DNA from: Pseudoduganella flava | GTDB lineage: Bacteria > Pseudomonadota > Gammaproteobacteria > Burkholderiales > Burkholderiaceae_D | Length of the DNA: 64,000 bases | Direction of reading: 5' to 3' | Assembly (NCBI RefSeq): GCF_007830495.1 | Contig: NZ_VLKW01000005.1 | Span: 124,001-188,000 of the forward strand | Part shown: positions 1 to 9,480 of the stretch, in pieces | Position numbering within the stretch: position 1 is the stretch's first letter | Layout: the number at the start of each line of letters is the position of its first letter | Notes under the pieces: generated by a model | Seen by the model: only the letters and a program-made list of their open reading frames with translations | Told to the model about the DNA's origin: nothing | Database searches by the model: none | Translations under genes and position numbers: made by a program

Positions 1-1
1 C

Positions 2-1636
2 GCCAACTTCGGCTGGTACCAGGGCGGCCAGGGTCTCTCGGGCCTGCGCATGGACCTGTACGAACGCACCAACACGACGAAGGGTACGCGCCTGAACGTC
101 AACTGGGGCGACAGCGACTTCGCGCTGAAGGTGGGCGGCGCCTACGACGACATCGAGCGGCGCTACCGCGGCTACAGCGTGGCGGACGCGTGGATGAACG
201 TCGCCTGCGGCAACCACATCAATACCCGGCTGTTCGGGCCGAACACGCAGTTGCGCACCTGCGACGGGCGCAACGCGCCGGGGCCGGTGACGGATGCGGC
301 CACCGCCTATCCCGGCTACGGCACCGGATATTCGGCGGGCCAGGGGCCGCTGGCCTACCTGGGCTCGGTGGTGCCGAACGCCGCGGTGCCGAACTACGCG
401 CATGCCAGCAACCACGGCTTCATCACGGTGGACTGGGACAAGTTTGCGCGCGACACGGATTACCAGTACTTCCGCGATAACATCTACAAGGGCTTCAACA
501 GCGGCAGCGGCGGCTATATCCGCGAGGCGGTTGCGGCGCTGTACGCGGAGGTGAACGGCCGCACGCAGCTGTTCGGCCGCACGTTGCGCTACAACGCCGG
601 CGTGCGCCACGCCCGCACCAGGCAGACGATCGGCGACCTGACGTCGGCCGCCGACCCGCGCAATGCGAGCTTGCAGAACGGCGGCTTGTACCCGAACGTG
701 GCCGAGTGGGCGTACGAGACGACGCGCTACAGCAATACGCTGCCGTCCGCGACGGTGGCCTACAACCTGACGCCGGCGCTGATCGCCCGGGTGTCGGGTT
801 CGAAGTCGCTGACCCGCGCCAATCCCGCCGATTTGCGCCAGACCCGGCTGACGATCGGCGACCAGGGCGCGCGGCAGGGCAACCTGACGAACCCGAACCT
901 GAAGCCGTTCGCGGCGAACAACCTGGACGTCGGGCTCGAGTACTACTTCACGCGCGAGGCGTACATCGCGGGCAGTGCGTTCGCGAAGGACATCACGAGC
1001 CGGCCCGGCCAGCACATCCTCAGCTACACGCTGGCGCAGCTGGACCAGATGTTCGGCACGGTGGGACTGACGGACGCGCAGCAGCAGGCCGTCAATGCCA
1101 GCGGCGGCCGCGACAAGCACCTCGTCGAGGTCACGGCGCCGTACAACATCGACAGCAAGCTGAAGGTGCGCGGCGTGGAGCTGACGTGGCAGCAGCCGCT
1201 GGACATGCTGCCCGTGAAGGGTTTCGGCTTTACCGGCAACTTCACGTACACGAAGCAGACCGACGAGGCGCCGAACGCGCCGCCCGTCGGCGGCGTGCCG
1301 CCGCGTACCAACAACTTCACGCTGTACTACGAGCGCAACGGCATCAATGCGCGCGTGTCGCGGCAGTACACGGCTTCGCACGTCGTCAACACGAGCACGG
1401 GCTTGAACGTGCCGGGCGGCGCGTACGCGTACACCAGCGAACGCACGCAGGTGGACGTGTCGGTCGGCGTGAACCTGCAGCGGCTGTTCAACTTCGCGTA
1501 CAACACGGACCTGACGCTGTCGGTATGGAACGTGAACGATGCGATCAGCCGCACCTACACGCAGTTCTCGAACGCGATCTTCGACGAGTACAAGCCGGGC
1601 CGCAGCTACACGATGTCGCTGCGCACGGCCTTCTGA
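2..1636 (+). CDS. TonB-dependent receptor, C-terminal part (5' end outside window)
   Basis: The frame is open from the first complete codon at position 2, so this is the C-terminal ~544 residues of a larger outer-membrane receptor. The sequence alternates short amphipathic beta strands with aromatic girdles and Gly/Asn/Asp-rich loops. It ends in the terminal aromatic motif (YTMSLRTAF) expected of beta-barrel proteins folded by BAM. Phrases such as 'NLKPFAANNLDVGLEYYFT' are typical of the large TonB receptors of Massilia and Xanthomonas that import oligosaccharides or siderophores. The plug domain and TonB box are not visible, so the substrate cannot be named. A hairpin follows 14 bp after the stop, and the next gene converges on it. 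Confidence 0.9.
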   Translation, partial: ANFGWYQGGQGLSGLRMDLYERTNTTKGTRLNVNWGDSDFALKVGGAYDDIERRYRGYSVADAWMNVACGNHINTRLFGPNTQLRTCDGRNAPGPVTDAATAYPGYGTGYSAGQGPLAYLGSVVPNAAVPNYAHASNHGFITVDWDKFARDTDYQYFRDNIYKGFNSGSGGYIREAVAALYAEVNGRTQLFGRTLRYNAGVRHARTRQTIGDLTSAADPRNASLQNGGLYPNVAEWAYETTRYSNTLPSATVAYNLTPALIARVSGSKSLTRANPADLRQTRLTIGDQGARQGNLTNPNLKPFAANNLDVGLEYYFTREAYIAGSAFAKDITSRPGQHILSYTLAQLDQMFGTVGLTDAQQQAVNASGGRDKHLVEVTAPYNIDSKLKVRGVELTWQQPLDMLPVKGFGFTGNFTYTKQTDEAPNAPPVGGVPPRTNNFTLYYERNGINARVSRQYTASHVVNTSTGLNVPGGAYAYTSERTQVDVSVGVNLQRLFNFAYNTDLTLSVWNVNDAISRTYTQFSNAIFDEYKPGRSYTMSLRTAF

Positions 1637-1650
1637 CGGAGAGGGAGGGG

Positions 1651-1680
1651 TGCACCGGGCCCAGTTTGGCGCCCGGTGCA
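1651..1680. terminator. GC-rich hairpin between convergent genes
   Basis: A perfect 10-bp inverted repeat (tgcaccgggc / gcccggtgca) is separated by a 10-nt loop. It lies between the stop of the TonB receptor and the stop of the converging di-heme oxidoreductase gene. There is no T-tract on either side, so it may be a bidirectional or Rho-assisted 3' end rather than a classical intrinsic terminator. Confidence 0.5.
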
Positions 1681-1719
1681 AGGGTTACAGCGAAGGGTTA
1701 CAGCGGAGGATTACAGCGA
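1681..1719. repeat. Three tandem 13-bp repeats carrying stop codons
   Basis: There are three directly adjacent copies of agggttacagcga (1681-1693, 1694-1706, 1707-1719; the last two each have one mismatch). Each contains 'tta', which is TAA on the minus strand. The copy at 1707-1719 supplies the stop codon of the di-heme oxidoreductase gene. Because 13 is not a multiple of 3, the three TAAs fall in three different reading frames. Confidence 0.8.
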
Positions 1720-4700
1720 CCCGAGGTAGGCGAGCAGCGCATCGCGCTCGGCCTTCGACAGGTTGGCGAAGCGCTCGCGGGAACGCTGGGCTTCGCCGCC
1801 GTGCCACATGATCGCCTCGGTCAGGTTGCGCGCGCGGCCGTCATGCAGATATCCCGCCTGCAGCCCCTTGCCCAGCACCTTTTCCGTGTAGCCGATGCCC
1901 CACAGCGGCGCCGTGCGCCACATGGTGCCGCTGGCCTGGCCTTCCTTCAGCCCATCGGCCAGATCGGCGCCCATGTCGTGCAGCAGCAGGTCCGTATGCG
2001 GCCGGATCGTCTGGTTGCGCAGTTCGGCGAACAGGTGGCCGCTGCCCGTCTTCATCTCGACCGTGTGGCAGGCGCTGCAGCGCATCGACTGGAACAGTTT
2101 CGAGCCGGCCGTGACGCTGGCGGGATCGACGCGGAGTTCGTCCAGCGGCGCCACGCCTTTCGGGAAGCCGCTCGGCAGGCTGCGCTGGGCCGGCACCGCC
2201 ACCAGCGCAAGGTAGCGCGAGATCGATTCCAGGTCGGCCGCCGAGATGCCGGCCTGCTTGCCGCCGCCGGCGCATGCCGCCGGGCCGGCCGCGCAGGCAC
2301 GGTTCGGGTACATCGTCGACGTCACCGACATGTCGAGCAGCAGCGCTTCGGCCGACTGGTGCCGCAACGTGGACTTGGCGGCCTTCCAGCCGAAGCGGCC
2401 CAGGCGCACGGCGCCCGTCTCCGGATCGAACACGTAGTTCGGCACGCCGCGCACGCCGTCCGCATCGGGCGTGACGCGGGCCCGCGCCAGGATGTCCGCT
2501 TCCGGTACCGCCTCCAGCAAGCCCATGCCGATCATCGGCTGCGCCGCGCGGGCCGAGTACACGGCCGGCACGGGGCCGTCGAACGCCAGGTTCGGCTTGC
2601 GCAGTTCCACGCTGGTGCCGTCGGTCAGTTTCACGGTGCGGGCCGTGAACCCTGCGACGCGCACGCCGGTACCCCAGTTCTGCGTGGTGCCGCCGGCCTG
2701 CGCGTTCATCTGGATCACCATGCCGTATTGCGGATGCGGCACCTGCTGGCCGGCCGCGTCGACGGCGGCGACGCGCACCGACATCGTGTCCAGCCGCTGG
2801 TTGATCGCGGCCAGCGCCGGGCTGCGGCCGTTGTTGACGTGGCAGCCGATACAGGCGGACTGGTTGAAGCGCGGGCCCTGCAGGCCGACGGCCGCCGTGT
2901 AGCGGTCGTTGCCCGGCTCGTTGTGGTCGCCCGTCGTGAAGTTCGTGTGCACGAGGCGGCGGCCTTCGACGAAGCGCTGCATGTTCTGCATGCCCACGTT
3001 GTTGTGCGGCTGCTGGAACATGAACAGCGCGTTGTCCGTGTAGTTGTACGATACGGAACCCAGGCCGCCGGACAGCGTGCTGTCGGGCAGCGGCACGGAG
3101 TTCAAGCGCGGCTGCACGCCGTACCACGGCCGCAGGCCGGTGCCGACGACGTAGATCCACTCCTGCGAGTAGTAGCGGATGCCGCCCGTGTCGCCGATGG
3201 CCGTCATCGCCGCGCTGGTCGAGAAGAACGATGGCGAGACCTCGATCACGTCGCCGGCGACCAGCGCGCGGCCCGGTACCGTGGTGCCGTTCGGGAAGCC
3301 GTTCGCATCCAGGCCGCCGTGGCCCGGATAGCCTTTCACGAGCAGCGTGCAGGCGCCGTTGATGCCGTTGCTGCTGGCCAGCTTGCCGTTGGCGGGGTAG
3401 GGCACCGGTTTGCAGATGCCGACCGTGTTGTCCACCAGCTCGCCCGGATTCATCCAGCCGTAGCCGGTGACGCCGGGGCGGTCGAACGCGCGGAAGAACG
3501 CGACGCCGCCCGGCAGGAAGTCCACCAGCGGGTACTGGTTGACGATCAGCGTCGGCTTCGTCACGCCCGGCACGCGGCTGTTGTCGATGATCTCGACGCC
3601 CCACGTACGGTTCTTGAAGTACTGCGGCACGAACGTCAGGTAATTGCCGGGGCCCTTGTCGACGGGGTTGCCCAGCGCATCGACCGTTTCATTCGGGCCG
3701 TAGCCGATCTCGTTCCAGTCCTCGCCCCGTTCGCGGCCATGGCGGGCCAGGCCACGTGCGCCGAAGCGGGTGACCAACGTGCCGTCCGCCAGCGTGAATT
3801 GCAGCGTCTCGAGCGGTTCCGCGCTGGTTGGCAGCGGCACCAGGCCCGTGCCGTCGATCGGGAATTTCAGCGGCGACGTCGTGGTCACCGGCAGCGTGTT
3901 GTCGCTGCCCGGCGACTTGAATTCCACTTCGAACAGCGAATAGCCGTATTGCGTGGCGCGGGCCACGCCCTGGATGCGGAGGTAGCGGGCGTTCGCGCCC
4001 AGGTTCAGGAATTCCTCGGTGCCGCCGCGGCCATTGTTCACGTAGCGCAGCTGCGTCCAGTTCTGGCCGTCGTCCGACGCCTTGATCGCGTATTCCTTGC
4101 CGTATGCGTTTTCCCACACGAGCTTCATGTAGCCGACCGGCGTGCGCGCGCCGAAGTCGAACTGGATGTAAGCGCCATCCTCGGCCTTGCTGGCCCAGCG
4201 CGTGGCCGGCTTGCCGTCGATCGCCATCGCAGCGGACAGGCCGGCGTTTTCGACGGCCGACGACGACGCCGCCACGGGCTTGATCGCAACGCCCGGCTGG
4301 GTCGGGTCGGTGGGGATCGGCGTCGGCGGCACTTCCGGCTCGGTGATGACGGGTGTGCCGGAATAGGCCTGGATCTCGATGATCGAATAGCCGTACTGCG
4401 TGGAGCGGTGCACGCCCTGCACGCGCAGGTAGCGGCCGCGCGCGGCGAAGCCCGTCAGGTCCTCGGTGCCGCCGGCGCTGTCGTCGACGGACTTGATCGT
4501 CGTCCACGTCGCATTGTCGTCGGAGACCTGCAGCAGGTACTGCGTGGCGTGGGCGTTTTCCCAGTCGATGCGCACGCGCGTGATCAGCTGCTGCTTGCCG
4601 AAGTCCAGGGTCAGTTGTTCGTTGTCCGTGAACGCGCTGCCCCAGCGGGTCTTGTCGTTGTGGTCGATCGCGGCGGCGGCCGACAGGTCGCCCCGTTCCG

Positions 4701-4929
4701 ACGAACTGGCGCTGGCCGCGACGGGCGTCAGCGCCGTTTCGGCCGACGTGCCGGAGGCGGCCAGCAGTTTCAGGGCGCCGCCCTGGCGATTCGCCTGCGG
4801 GGTGGCGCTGTCGCTGCCGCCGCCGCAGCCGGCCAAGGACGCGGCCAGGGCCGTCAGCAGCGTGGCCAACAGCACGCCGCGCCCGCGCGGCGGCCGGCCT
4901 GTGTGGTGGTGTTGCATGGGGTATTGCAT
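1711..4929 (-). CDS. Di-heme oxidoreductase (putative peroxidase family) lipoprotein with two F5/8-type domains
   Basis: The protein has 1072 aa. It starts with a lipoprotein signal: a hydrophobic stretch ending in the lipobox LAGC, followed by GGGSDS. Two similar galactose-binding (F5/8 type C, discoidin-like) modules follow at about residues 55-195 and 210-345. Both contain the pattern 'DxxxxTRWxS..., DFG...RYLRVQGV.R.TQYGYSI.E', so they look like a duplication. The C-terminal ~650 residues resemble the DUF1111/di-heme 'thiol oxidoreductase' family, with two CxxCH heme sites at residues 693-697 and 951-955. The likely location is the periplasmic face or cell surface, with carbohydrate or surface binding through the discoidin modules and redox chemistry in the heme domain; the substrate is unknown. 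A second ATG at 4914 is an alternative start. Confidence 0.85.
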   Translation of the reverse strand: MQYPMQHHHTGRPPRGRGVLLATLLTALAASLAGCGGGSDSATPQANRQGGALKLLAASGTSAETALTPVAASASSSERGDLSAAAAIDHNDKTRWGSAFTDNEQLTLDFGKQQLITRVRIDWENAHATQYLLQVSDDNATWTTIKSVDDSAGGTEDLTGFAARGRYLRVQGVHRSTQYGYSIIEIQAYSGTPVITEPEVPPTPIPTDPTQPGVAIKPVAASSSAVENAGLSAAMAIDGKPATRWASKAEDGAYIQFDFGARTPVGYMKLVWENAYGKEYAIKASDDGQNWTQLRYVNNGRGGTEEFLNLGANARYLRIQGVARATQYGYSLFEVEFKSPGSDNTLPVTTTSPLKFPIDGTGLVPLPTSAEPLETLQFTLADGTLVTRFGARGLARHGRERGEDWNEIGYGPNETVDALGNPVDKGPGNYLTFVPQYFKNRTWGVEIIDNSRVPGVTKPTLIVNQYPLVDFLPGGVAFFRAFDRPGVTGYGWMNPGELVDNTVGICKPVPYPANGKLASSNGINGACTLLVKGYPGHGGLDANGFPNGTTVPGRALVAGDVIEVSPSFFSTSAAMTAIGDTGGIRYYSQEWIYVVGTGLRPWYGVQPRLNSVPLPDSTLSGGLGSVSYNYTDNALFMFQQPHNNVGMQNMQRFVEGRRLVHTNFTTGDHNEPGNDRYTAAVGLQGPRFNQSACIGCHVNNGRSPALAAINQRLDTMSVRVAAVDAAGQQVPHPQYGMVIQMNAQAGGTTQNWGTGVRVAGFTARTVKLTDGTSVELRKPNLAFDGPVPAVYSARAAQPMIGMGLLEAVPEADILARARVTPDADGVRGVPNYVFDPETGAVRLGRFGWKAAKSTLRHQSAEALLLDMSVTSTMYPNRACAAGPAACAGGGKQAGISAADLESISRYLALVAVPAQRSLPSGFPKGVAPLDELRVDPASVTAGSKLFQSMRCSACHTVEMKTGSGHLFAELRNQTIRPHTDLLLHDMGADLADGLKEGQASGTMWRTAPLWGIGYTEKVLGKGLQAGYLHDGRARNLTEAIMWHGGEAQRSRERFANLSKAERDALLAYLGSL

Positions 4930-5224
4930 GGATTCTCCTTGCCCATGGTTCGTGGAATGGTCCGTGCGGTGGCGCGGACCATGCGCTTACAGCCTCCCGA
5001 TGGCCGGACGGCGCTGAACGGGTAGTCCGCGCCGCTCTGTTATGTGTGGCTTGCCGGTGTCACGGGTTCATGTGAGCCGCAGAAATTGTCGTGTTGATAT
5101 TTCCACTCGGCAAGTCGAGCGACAAAGTATCGGTTTGCTGACGGAAAGTCAACCTTCTGGAGAAAGAAGAACGAGCGTACGGAAAGGAGAGGGGCGCCGA
5201 TGCGGCGCCCGGACGGCGGGGTGA

Positions 5225-6673
5225 TCAGGGAATTTTCACGCGCAGCGGCATCGGCACGGGCACGTCCCGACCCGGCATCGGCGCCCGCTCCGGCGGCGTC
5301 AGGCCGTTGACGAGGTCGGCGATCCGCACCGGTTGGCCCGTCTCGAAACAGCGGTTCGCGGCAGCGCCGATCAGGATCGAATACGCGCCGCCCCGTTCGT
5401 CCGAGAAGCGCTTGTACTTGTCGTCCGGCGCGGTGCCGAAGATCTCGTCGAGCATCACGTTGTCGCCGCCGCCATGGCCGCCGGTGCCCGTCCATGGCGT
5501 GATGTCGCGCGGCGCGCCGCGCAGCGGGATCACGCGCGTTTCAACGAGATTGCTCTTGCTCTGCACCTCGCCGGCGCCTGCGGCGCCCACCTTCTCGACG
5601 ATGCGGTGCTCGAGCCGGCCCTTGGTGCCGTTGAAGGCCACGTAGTATCCCTCCCACGCGTCGTACGCGGACAGCGCGTAATTGAGCTGCGTGCCCGTGT
5701 CGTAGCGCACCATCACGTTCATCGTGTCCTCGATGCTGATCTCCGGGCGCCACACGCACTGGTCGCGGTAGTAGCCGTCGTACTTCTCGTTGTCGAGGTA
5801 CAGCGCCTTCAGGCCCGGATCGGCGGCCAGGTCGAAGTAGAACGTGCACTTCTGTTTTTCGGGGCAGGTGAGGCAGCGCTCGTGCGCGCCCGACAGGCCC
5901 ATGCGCTTGGCGGTGGCCGGCGTGTAGAACTGGCGCGAGCCGAATGCATGCACCAGCTCCGGCTGCGCGCCCAGCCACCAGTTCACCAGGTCGAAGTGGT
6001 GGGTGGCCTTGTGCACCATCAGCCCGCCGGACATCGCCTTGTTGCTGTGCCAGCGGCGGAAGTAATCGGCGCCGTGGACGGTGTTCAGCAGCCACGTGAA
6101 GTCGACGGACAGCACGTCGCCGATCTCGCCGCTCATCAGGATGTCCTTCACCTGCGTGCGGGGCGGCGTGTAGCGGTAGTTGAACGTGACGCGGATGTGG
6201 CGGCCCGTGCGGCGCACGGCATCGAGGATGCGCTGCGCCTTTTCCGGCGTCGTCGTCATCGGCTTTTCCGTGATCACGTCGCAGCCAGCCTCCAGCGCGC
6301 GGACGATATATTCGTCATGCAGCGCATCCGGCGTGGTGACGATCACGTATTGCGGCTTCGTCTCGCGGATCATCTGGTCGAACTCGGACGCCTTGTAGCC
6401 GCGCGGCTGGCTGGCACCGGTTGCCGCGATCGTGCGCACCGCGAGCGCCGTGCGCCCCGGATTGCTGTCGCAGATGGCGACCACCTCGTTGTCGTCCCGG
6501 TACTTGCCGGTGATCGCGCCCGTGTACATGCGCGAGCGCGAACCGACGCCGACGACGGCATAGCGCTTGCGCGGCACGGCGGCAAAGGCGCTCGTCGCCA
6601 TCATCACTCCGGCCGCGCCGGCCGCTTTCAGAACCGTGCGCCGGTCGATCGGGCCCGTGGTGTGATCAGTCAT
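5225..6673 (-). CDS. Gfo/Idh/MocA-family oxidoreductase with Tat signal
   Basis: The protein has 482 aa from the ATG at 6673. The N-terminus has a twin-arginine motif (IDRRTVLKAAGAAG) and a hydrophobic stretch ending near TSAFA, which predicts export of the folded protein. A Rossmann NAD(P)-binding core follows (YAVVGVGSRSRMY), then the family 'EKPM' motif in TEKPMTTTPEKAQ and a C-terminal GFO/IDH/MocA alpha/beta domain. Such exported members act on sugars or glycosides; the substrate cannot be read from sequence. A CxxC-containing insert (RCLTCPEKQKC) is unusual and could bind a metal. The gene lies 149 bp downstream of arsB on the same strand but is probably not functionally part of the ars operon. 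Confidence 0.85.
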   Translation of the reverse strand: MTDHTTGPIDRRTVLKAAGAAGVMMATSAFAAVPRKRYAVVGVGSRSRMYTGAITGKYRDDNEVVAICDSNPGRTALAVRTIAATGASQPRGYKASEFDQMIRETKPQYVIVTTPDALHDEYIVRALEAGCDVITEKPMTTTPEKAQRILDAVRRTGRHIRVTFNYRYTPPRTQVKDILMSGEIGDVLSVDFTWLLNTVHGADYFRRWHSNKAMSGGLMVHKATHHFDLVNWWLGAQPELVHAFGSRQFYTPATAKRMGLSGAHERCLTCPEKQKCTFYFDLAADPGLKALYLDNEKYDGYYRDQCVWRPEISIEDTMNVMVRYDTGTQLNYALSAYDAWEGYYVAFNGTKGRLEHRIVEKVGAAGAGEVQSKSNLVETRVIPLRGAPRDITPWTGTGGHGGGDNVMLDEIFGTAPDDKYKRFSDERGGAYSILIGAAANRCFETGQPVRIADLVNGLTPPERAPMPGRDVPVPMPLRVKIP

Positions 6674-6822
6674 TGCGTGTCTCCATTGTTGGTCTGTGTG
6701 CGCCGCGGCCTGCAGGTTGACAGCTGCGCGGCTGCGTCGATGGTAGGTCCAAACAAAGGAGGTGGCAAGACCACTTGAGGCTACTGGACGGACCAATCGC
6801 CAGATTGATCGATCCGCGGAGG

Positions 6823-8103
6823 TTAGCTCAGCCTTAGCGCCAGTGCCGCCAGCGTGACGAACAGGATCGGCAGGGTCAGCACGATACCGGTGCGGAAGTA
6901 AGCGCCCCAGCCGACGTGGATGCCCTTGTTGTCCAGCACGTGCAGCCACAGCAAGGTGGCGAGGCTGCCGATCGGCGTGATCTTCGGCCCCAGGTCGCTG
7001 CCGATCACGTTCGCATACACCATCGCTTCGCGCACCACGCCCTCGGTGGTGGTGGCGTCGATCGACAGCGCGCCGACCAGCACCGTCGGCATATTGTTCA
7101 TGATCGACGAGAGGAACGCCGTCAGGAAGCCAGTGCCGAGCGCCGCGCCCCACACGCCGTGGCGGGCGCACGCGTTCAGCACGGCGGTGAGGAAGTCCGT
7201 CAGGCCGGCATTGCGCAAGCCGTACACGACGAGGTACATGCCGAGCGAGAAAATCACGACCTGCCAAGGGGCGCTGCGCAGGACCGCCCGCGTCGAAATG
7301 CGGTGGCCGCGCGCAGCGACCGCCAGCAGCAGCACGGCGCCGGCCGCGGCGACGGCGCTGATCGGCACGCCGAGACGCTCGAGCCAGAAGAAGCCGGCCA
7401 GCAGCAGGCCGAGCACCCACCAGCCGGTGACGAACGTGGCGCGATCGTGGATCGCTTCGGCGGGTGTTTTGAGTTGGGCGACGTCGTAGCCGGCCGGGAT
7501 GTCGCGGCGGAAGAACCACATCAGCGCGCCCAGGGTCGCCGCGACGGCCACCAGGTTCACCGGCACCATCACGGCGGCGTAGCGGGCGAAGCCGATGTCG
7601 AAATAGTCCGCCGAGACGATGTTGACGAGGTTCGACACGACGAGCGGCAGACTGGCCGTATCGGCGATGAAGCCGGCCGCCATCACGTAAGCCAGCGTGG
7701 CGCGCGGCGAGAAGTTCAGTGCGCGCAGCATCGCGATCACGATCGGCGTAAGGATCAACGCCGCGCCGTCGTTCGCGAACAGCGCGGCCACCGCGGCGCC
7801 CAGCAGCACGAGCAACACGAACAGCCGCCGGCCGTCGCCATTGCCCCAGCGCGCGACGTGCAGCGCGGCCCATTCGAAGAAGCCGGCCTTGTCCAGCAGC
7901 AGGCTGATGACGATCACCGCGACAAACGTGCCCGTGGCATTCCACACGATGTGCCAGACGGCCGGAATGTCGGCCACGTGGATCACGCCTGCCAGCAGCG
8001 CGACCAGCGCGCCCGCGGCCGCGCTCCAGCCGATGCCCAGGCCGCGCGGTTGCCAGATGACGAGGACGAGGGTGACGAGGAAAATCAGGAAGGCGATCAG
8101 CAC
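6823..8103 (-). CDS. arsB: Arsenite efflux permease ArsB
   Basis: This 426-aa polytopic membrane protein has about 11-12 hydrophobic segments. It carries signature stretches of the ArsB/NhaD (ion transporter) superfamily: '[16 protein letters not shown]' in the first half and '[19 protein letters not shown]' plus '[19 protein letters not shown]' in the second. It extrudes As(III)/Sb(III) using the proton-motive force. The start is a GTG at 8103 with a weak purine-rich region upstream; the N-terminal helix begins immediately. It is the third gene of arsR-arsC-arsB, 67 bp after arsC. Confidence 0.92.
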   Translation of the reverse strand: MLIAFLIFLVTLVLVIWQPRGLGIGWSAAAGALVALLAGVIHVADIPAVWHIVWNATGTFVAVIVISLLLDKAGFFEWAALHVARWGNGDGRRLFVLLVLLGAAVAALFANDGAALILTPIVIAMLRALNFSPRATLAYVMAAGFIADTASLPLVVSNLVNIVSADYFDIGFARYAAVMVPVNLVAVAATLGALMWFFRRDIPAGYDVAQLKTPAEAIHDRATFVTGWWVLGLLLAGFFWLERLGVPISAVAAAGAVLLLAVAARGHRISTRAVLRSAPWQVVIFSLGMYLVVYGLRNAGLTDFLTAVLNACARHGVWGAALGTGFLTAFLSSIMNNMPTVLVGALSIDATTTEGVVREAMVYANVIGSDLGPKITPIGSLATLLWLHVLDNKGIHVGWGAYFRTGIVLTLPILFVTLAALALRLS

Positions 8104-8170
8104 GATGCTCTTTCAGTGGGGCGCACGCTCCCCGCCGCCGGCAAGCGGTGGGAGAGGGGACGCGGGCAAA

Positions 8171-8650
8171 TCAGGGCAGCAGGGTACCGATGCGGTCCAG
8201 TTCCGCCTTCAGCTTCGCCTGGTCGTGCCGCAGTTCGGCGAGCGGCAAGGCCAGGAAGGCTTCGGTGCGGGCGCGGATGATCGCGTAGGTACGCTCGAAG
8301 GCCGCTTCGATCTCGTCGTCCGTGCCGGTGACGTGGCTGGGATCGTCGAGGCCCCAGTGCGTGCGCAGCACGGGCCCGAGATAGGCGGGGCAGGTTTCGC
8401 CGGCGGCGCTGGAACAGACGGTGACGACGATGTCCGGCGTGACCGGCAGATCGTCCCACGACTTGCTGTAGTAACCGTCGGTGGAGATGCCTTTGCGCTG
8501 CAACAGCGCCACGGCGCGCGGATGCAACCAGCCCGTCGGCTGGCTGCCGGCGCTGATCGCCCGCAGGCCGGCCGGGGCCAGATGGTTGAACGTGCCCTCG
8601 CTGAGGACGGAACGGCACGAATTGCCGGTGCAAAGAAAGAGGATGTTCAT
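8171..8650 (-). CDS. arsC: Arsenate reductase ArsC, low-molecular-weight phosphatase type
   Basis: The protein has 159 aa. The N-terminus has the P-loop of the LMW protein-tyrosine-phosphatase fold (LFLCTGNSCRS, CX5R). It is followed by the ArsC cysteine region (VVTVCSSAAGETCPAYLG) and the DPSHVTGTDDE loop. It reduces As(V) to As(III), which ArsB exports, probably coupled to thioredoxin or glutathione/glutaredoxin. Its ATG overlaps the arsR stop by 4 bp (8647-8650), indicating translational coupling. Confidence 0.92.
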   Translation of the reverse strand: MNILFLCTGNSCRSVLSEGTFNHLAPAGLRAISAGSQPTGWLHPRAVALLQRKGISTDGYYSKSWDDLPVTPDIVVTVCSSAAGETCPAYLGPVLRTHWGLDDPSHVTGTDDEIEAAFERTYAIIRARTEAFLALPLAELRHDQAKLKAELDRIGTLLP

Positions 8651-8970
8651 CGGGTCGGCGAGCAGGTGGTGTCGGGGCCGCAGGGTACGCCGCCGCAGCA
8701 GTTTTCGGTGAGGAAGCCGAGCAAGCCGTTCATCGTGGCGGTGTCCGCCGAATAGATGACGAAGCGGCCGTCCTGCCGCGACGTGACGAGCCGCGCATGC
8801 GTCAGCTCCTTCAGGTGGAACGACAGCGACGACGGCGCGATATCGAGGTGTTCGGCGATCTTGCTGGCCGCCAGCCCGGGTGGCCCGGCCTGCACGAGCA
8901 GCCGGAACACGGCCAGCCGGCTTTCCTGGGCCAGCGCGGCCAGCGCGGCGAGTACGGATTTGGTGTCCAT
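8647..8970 (-). CDS. arsR: ArsR-family metalloregulatory repressor
   Basis: The protein has 107 aa with a winged helix-turn-helix (LAASKIAEHLDIAPSSLSFHLKELTHARLV). The classic alpha-3 ELCVCDL metal site is absent. Instead a cysteine cluster lies at the C-terminus (ENCCGGVPCGPDTTC), as in ArsR variants that bind As(III) through C-terminal cysteines. It is first in the arsRCB operon and should repress it until arsenite binds. A partly palindromic site sits about 50 bp upstream. Confidence 0.9.
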   Translation of the reverse strand: MDTKSVLAALAALAQESRLAVFRLLVQAGPPGLAASKIAEHLDIAPSSLSFHLKELTHARLVTSRQDGRFVIYSADTATMNGLLGFLTENCCGGVPCGPDTTCSPTR

Positions 8971-9021
8971 GATGACTCTTCAATGGGTGAAGGCCCCATC
9001 TTAGAACAGATCGTGCGACAT

Positions 9022-9037
9022 TTCAAATATTATCGAA
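9022..9037. promoter_or_regulatory. Candidate ArsR operator
   Basis: The sequence ttcaaatattatcgaa is an imperfect AT-rich inverted repeat (TTCaAaT/AtcGAA) about 52 bp upstream of the arsR start. It lies in the short gap between arsR and the merR-type gene, which are both on the minus strand. The size and composition suit an ArsR dimer site overlapping a promoter. This is inference from position and symmetry. Confidence 0.4.
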
Positions 9038-9060
9038 GTGTTGATGGCTCAAGCGGCGCG

Positions 9061-9474
9061 TCAGGCAGGGGAAGAGGGCACGCCGAGTCCTTTCAGGATC
9101 TCGCACTGGCCGGCCTGGCGGGGCGAGACGCAACGGGCCCGCAAGCGTGACAGCTCGTCGCGCAGCGCGTTCAGCTCGGCTATCTGCCGGTCGATCGCAC
9201 CGATGTGCCCGTCGACGAGGTCGTTGACGCCGCCGCACGGCTCGTCCGGCCGGTCGTGAAAGCCCAGCAGCGCCTGGACTTCGTCGAGCGACATGCCGAG
9301 CGCACGGCAGCGCCGGATGAAATGCAGCCGCTCCGCATGCGCGGGACCATACAGCCGGTAGTTGTTATCCGCCCGCAGCGGCGGCGGCAACAGGCCGCGC
9401 TGCTCGTAGAAGCGGATCGTCTCCGCCTGGCTGCCCGTCAGGGCGGCCAGCTGGCCGATTTTCATGTCCATCAT
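9061..9474 (-). CDS. MerR-family Cd(II)/Pb(II)-responsive regulator (CadR/PbrR-like)
   Basis: The protein has 137 aa. The MerR N-terminal winged helix is clear (MKIGQLAALTGSQAETIRFYEQRGLLPPPLR), followed by a dimerisation coiled coil. Three cysteines fit the CadR/PbrR metal site: one in 'EPCGGVNDL' before the coiled coil and two in the C-terminal 'ARCVSPRQAGQC' region. It is divergent from the CDF exporter gene at 9546. The divergent promoter has the 19-bp spacer and dyad typical of MerR activators, so it should activate the exporter when metal is bound. An alternative start two codons downstream (MKIG) is possible. Confidence 0.88.
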   Translation of the reverse strand: MMDMKIGQLAALTGSQAETIRFYEQRGLLPPPLRADNNYRLYGPAHAERLHFIRRCRALGMSLDEVQALLGFHDRPDEPCGGVNDLVDGHIGAIDRQIAELNALRDELSRLRARCVSPRQAGQCEILKGLGVPSSPA

Positions 9475-9480
9475 TGCCTC

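Noticed and set aside
706-5025. Very long rightward open frame (~1440 codons) opposite the di-heme oxidoreductase
   Set aside because: It is Arg/Ala/His-rich with no domain, and is the antisense shadow of a gene with clear heme motifs. High GC removes stops from the complementary frames.
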